A stretch of 41,133 bases of DNA from a virus, in IMG/VR virus record IMGVR_UViG_3300039210_000045, positions 1 through 41,133 of that record. One strand, 5' to 3'. Both the position numbers and the translations under genes were made by a program. This document shows positions 38,594 through 41,133 of the stretch, piece after piece. A model generated the notes under the pieces. The model ran no database searches. It was not told the DNA's origin and saw only the letters and a list, made by a program, of their open reading frames with translations. How positions within the stretch are numbered: the first letter of the stretch is position 1; each line of letters starts with the position of its first letter.

Positions 38594-40701
38594 TAGAGTA
38601 TCTCATCTCCATTAAGTGCTTCACGAAGAAGATCAGAGAGAACAGCAGTCTGCTCGAACCCAGCAACCATATCCCGTTTATGATTCATGAGAGCCTGCAT
38701 CCAAGTATCAATAGACTTATCAATATGTAGAACGTGAACGCAAGTTTCCTTAGTCTGACCTAATCTATCAATCCGGCCGAGAGCCTGATCGTTCTTTCCG
38801 GCATTCCATTCCAAATCAAGAAGAATCATCTGAGTACAACCAGTGAAGTTAAGTCCCATACCACCAGTTTTATAGTTAGCAAGAACAACTTGCCACTTAG
38901 GATTAGGTCCACAAGTAGTAATATCAAAGTCTTTCTTGACAGCATCCTTAAGACTATCACTAGTGTCACCATCAAAACGAACAACACTAATATTAGCTTC
39001 TCTAAGTCTACGCTCAAGTTCAATAAGTGGACCCTTGAATTGAGAGAATACTGCTACACGCTCACCTAGTTCCATATTACCATCAGCAGTAACCTCAGGA
39101 ATAAGACCTTCTGTACCATTAGGAGCAATACACTTATCAATCTTGATTGATTCGCGTACATCATCACCAACAGAAAAGACTACGTTTCCTTCGTCATCTT
39201 TAAGCGTAATACCAGCAGGCCAAACATTAGCCTGTCTCTTACGAGTAATGAGAGCGATGGTTGCAAGAATGTTCATCTTCTTACCATTATTAAGCATAAT
39301 GGCGGCTCGCTCACTCAATTGCTTAACAACTCTGTACTGTCCAGGGTAAACATCAGGATCAAGTACGAGTTCGTAGTTAATAATCTCCTGCTCAGGGAGA
39401 GTAATGCCAGCCATTTTCCGGTCGCGTGCGATATATTTACCAGAAAGTTTTGCAATAAGAGCGTCCAAGCCACCTTCTTTGAAGATTACTTTATTGCTGT
39501 AGTAATCTTGTCTACAGTAATCACGCTCGAATTGATTAACGTTGGTGAAGTTCTTAGGATCAACAAGGCTAAGCAAAGCATATAGGTCTGTAGGCTTGTT
39601 GAGAATAACAGTACCCGTCATGGGCAGAACATTCTTAATAGAGCATGTGGCATACTCAGGTCGTTCAACATCATTAACACGATCCATATTAGTAGACCAT
39701 GTGCATGTATCTGAGGTACATGAAGTGAAGTCGCGTCGCATACGATAATCTTCTGGAGTAAAAGGAAGATGTTGTTCTTCAATAGGTGAACCACATTCAG
39801 GACAGGAATTTTCTGCCATAATGATTTGCCTACAGCCCTTGTATGCTGCTGTCGAAGTTGTTTTAATCATATGTGCTTCATCAATGACACATGAATCAAA
39901 TCTCATTCCAGCCAAAGACTTCAAGAGATTCTTGTCTTTACGCCATGCTGAATAGTTCACGATGACGATATAAGAGTGTAGATAGGCAGCAACTTTAATG
40001 GTAAGGTCACGTTCACCTTTAGAAAGTTTACCTAGTTGAATTACCTCGCGGTGTGGTGCCCACTTAGCAATCTCATTAACCATATTGCTAACGGTATCAT
40101 CAGGTACAATATAAAGAGCACGCTGAGATTCCAACATATCAAGGTAGATCAGTGATGTAAGAGATTTCCCCAATCCCATCTTATCACCACAAATTGCACG
40201 CTTGGCAGTTGCCAATAATTTTGCACCTTCAACCTGATGCTTAAAAGCAAACTGACGCCAATGCAAGTCTTTGGTAATGTCATCGAATCGTAGAGAGTTA
40301 TCTTGATAGAGTTTCTTGGTTTGCTCATTCTCAAGAGCCTGCCTAAGCAATCGTTCTGCGCGATAAACTTCCTCGGCCAGAAGTCGCATCTTTATACGAT
40401 CGTCCCACAATTCTGATTCAATATCAGCACGCTTGATCGTAAGTGCATCAAGAGCCAATTTCATTGTAGCCTTTATGTCTTCAATCTCTTGGCTAATGGC
40501 TTTAATGGAATCTTCACGTTCTTGCATAGATGCCTTTTGAGCATCACGCGCGGCTCGCGCATTAACCAAGGCTAATCCAGCCGAATGTAATGCTTCAGAA
40601 GAACTTTCAATCTTGATGACTTCATCATTGAATTCTAATTCAAGAAGAGAATCTTCTGACTTAAACTCGAATTCTGACATATTGAATTCTGACTCAGGCA
40701 T
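38593..40701 (-). CDS. SNF2/DEAH-type helicase with zinc-ribbon insert
   Basis: A 702-residue superfamily 2 ATPase. Residues 1-130 are an acidic start and a long charged coiled-coil-like helix. Core motifs: Walker A GDKMGLGKS (172-180), DEAH (274-277), GGMGLNF near 610 and QALGRIDRLGQ (639-649), which is the SNF2 motif VI. A zinc ribbon (C300/C303, C328/C333) is inserted between DEAH and the next core motifs. Phage members of this group act in replication, repair or protein removal from DNA. AAGGA lies 7 bases before the ATG. It overlaps the gene upstream by 8 bases. Confidence 0.88.
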   Translation of the reverse strand: MPESEFNMSEFEFKSEDSLLELEFNDEVIKIESSSEALHSAGLALVNARAARDAQKASMQEREDSIKAISQEIEDIKATMKLALDALTIKRADIESELWDDRIKMRLLAEEVYRAERLLRQALENEQTKKLYQDNSLRFDDITKDLHWRQFAFKHQVEGAKLLATAKRAICGDKMGLGKSLTSLIYLDMLESQRALYIVPDDTVSNMVNEIAKWAPHREVIQLGKLSKGERDLTIKVAAYLHSYIVIVNYSAWRKDKNLLKSLAGMRFDSCVIDEAHMIKTTSTAAYKGCRQIIMAENSCPECGSPIEEQHLPFTPEDYRMRRDFTSCTSDTCTWSTNMDRVNDVERPEYATCSIKNVLPMTGTVILNKPTDLYALLSLVDPKNFTNVNQFERDYCRQDYYSNKVIFKEGGLDALIAKLSGKYIARDRKMAGITLPEQEIINYELVLDPDVYPGQYRVVKQLSERAAIMLNNGKKMNILATIALITRKRQANVWPAGITLKDDEGNVVFSVGDDVRESIKIDKCIAPNGTEGLIPEVTADGNMELGERVAVFSQFKGPLIELERRLREANISVVRFDGDTSDSLKDAVKKDFDITTCGPNPKWQVVLANYKTGGMGLNFTGCTQMILLDLEWNAGKNDQALGRIDRLGQTKETCVHVLHIDKSIDTWMQALMNHKRDMVAGFEQTAVLSDLLREALNGDEIL

Positions 40702-40921
40702 TGTTATTCCTTATAGGCCCATAATAGAACTCGACAAAGGCACGAGCACTATCCCACTTGTCCAATGAGATACCAGTCTCACAATGCAACTCATAAAGAT
40801 CCTGAGCCAACCTCACAAGCAAAGTATCGTCAACATACTTCTTGTATGATTCAGCAGTACGTGGAGGAAGATAGTTAAGAACTTCCCTATCTCTGGTACG
40901 ATGACTTCCTTGATATGACAT
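40694..40921 (-). CDS. Small hypothetical protein
   Basis: A 75-residue helical protein with a basic start and a tail ending in EFYYGPIRNNNA. It is joined to the truncated gene upstream by TAATG and overlaps the helicase gene by 8 bases. No domain is recognised. Confidence 0.6.
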   Translation of the reverse strand: MSYQGSHRTRDREVLNYLPPRTAESYKKYVDDTLLVRLAQDLYELHCETGISLDKWDSARAFVEFYYGPIRNNNA

Positions 40922-41133
40922 TAGACTGTACCTTTCCGAAGTTTGTCAAGAATAATAGCGGTACGTGCTAGTTGATTGATAATATCTCGAGCCTGACGAG
41001 ATACGTCATCATAGTCTTTATCTTCAGGAACACTATTTTCAATGTAGCGTTCGTAAGTATTCAATCTAGTCGTGAGTTGCTTGAATCTTTCATCAAGAGC
41101 AATAACAACAACGTGAGATTCATTATCCGTTAA
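40921..41133 (-). CDS. Hypothetical protein, cut by the window edge
   Basis: The last 70 residues of a leftward gene are present; the frame has no stop and no start codon up to the window end, so its N-terminus lies to the right. The visible part is a charged helix (LDERFKQLTTRLNTYERYIE and QARDIINQLARTAIILDKL), probably a coiled coil. It shares TAATG with the next gene. Confidence 0.65.
   Translation of the reverse strand, partial: LTDNESHVVVIALDERFKQLTTRLNTYERYIENSVPEDKDYDDVSRQARDIINQLARTAIILDKLRKGTV

Overview
The window looks like most of the genome of a lytic, short-tailed (podovirus-type) bacteriophage of an actinobacterium. The evidence for a phage is a full rightward virion module: small and large terminase, portal, scaffold, major capsid protein, tail adaptor and tail-nozzle-like proteins, a very large internal virion protein, two virion peptidoglycan hydrolases and holin-like proteins. 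There is no tape measure, tail-tube or sheath gene. The evidence for an actinobacterial host is a WhiB-family iron-sulfur regulator at 26020-26442, a family confined to Actinobacteria and their phages. No integrase, excisionase or partition gene was seen, so a lytic life style is inferred. The DNA is A+T-rich and uses TTA leucine codons freely; the phage carries a tRNA with anticodon UAA.

Layout. (1) 1-1940: mostly non-coding DNA with a leftward promoter that points out of the window, several hairpins, a 26-base repeat pair, and two leftward orphan genes, one of them clearly richer in G+C than the rest. (2) 1940-25954: one long rightward late module. The order is HTH protein, TerS, two tail-fibre-like proteins, nuclease-fold protein, TerL, HNH, portal, two small proteins, scaffold, capsid, small membrane protein, head-fibre-like protein, adaptor, HNH, nozzle, internal virion proteins, two lysis/entry hydrolases and two membrane proteins. 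Internal promoters lie before 6514 and 10647, and a hairpin follows the capsid gene. (3) 25962-26442: a bidirectional hairpin that contains the promoter of the rightward whiB gene; the 3' half of whiB is antisense to the end of the leftward operon. (4) 35592 down to 26228: a leftward replication and recombination operon from a near-consensus promoter: tRNA-like gene, Cas4/AddB-like Fe-S nuclease, Sak4-like ATPase, DUF669-like protein, tRNA, primase-helicase, family A DNA polymerase, RuvC-like nuclease, HNH genes and many small zinc-finger proteins. (5) 41133 down to 35597: a second leftward operon with a SNF2-like helicase, small proteins, a short membrane protein, the endolysin (amidase plus peptidoglycan-binding domain), a structured non-coding spacer and an HNH gene. 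The last leftward gene is cut by the window edge, so the genome continues to the right; the outward promoter at 44-73 suggests it also continues, or joins, on the left.

Working together: the leftward operons copy and recombine the DNA, the rightward operon builds and fills the particle, and lysis functions are split, with holin-like proteins in the late operon and the endolysin on the leftward strand. The whiB/hairpin junction, where the two transcription programmes collide, is the most unusual regulatory point in the window.
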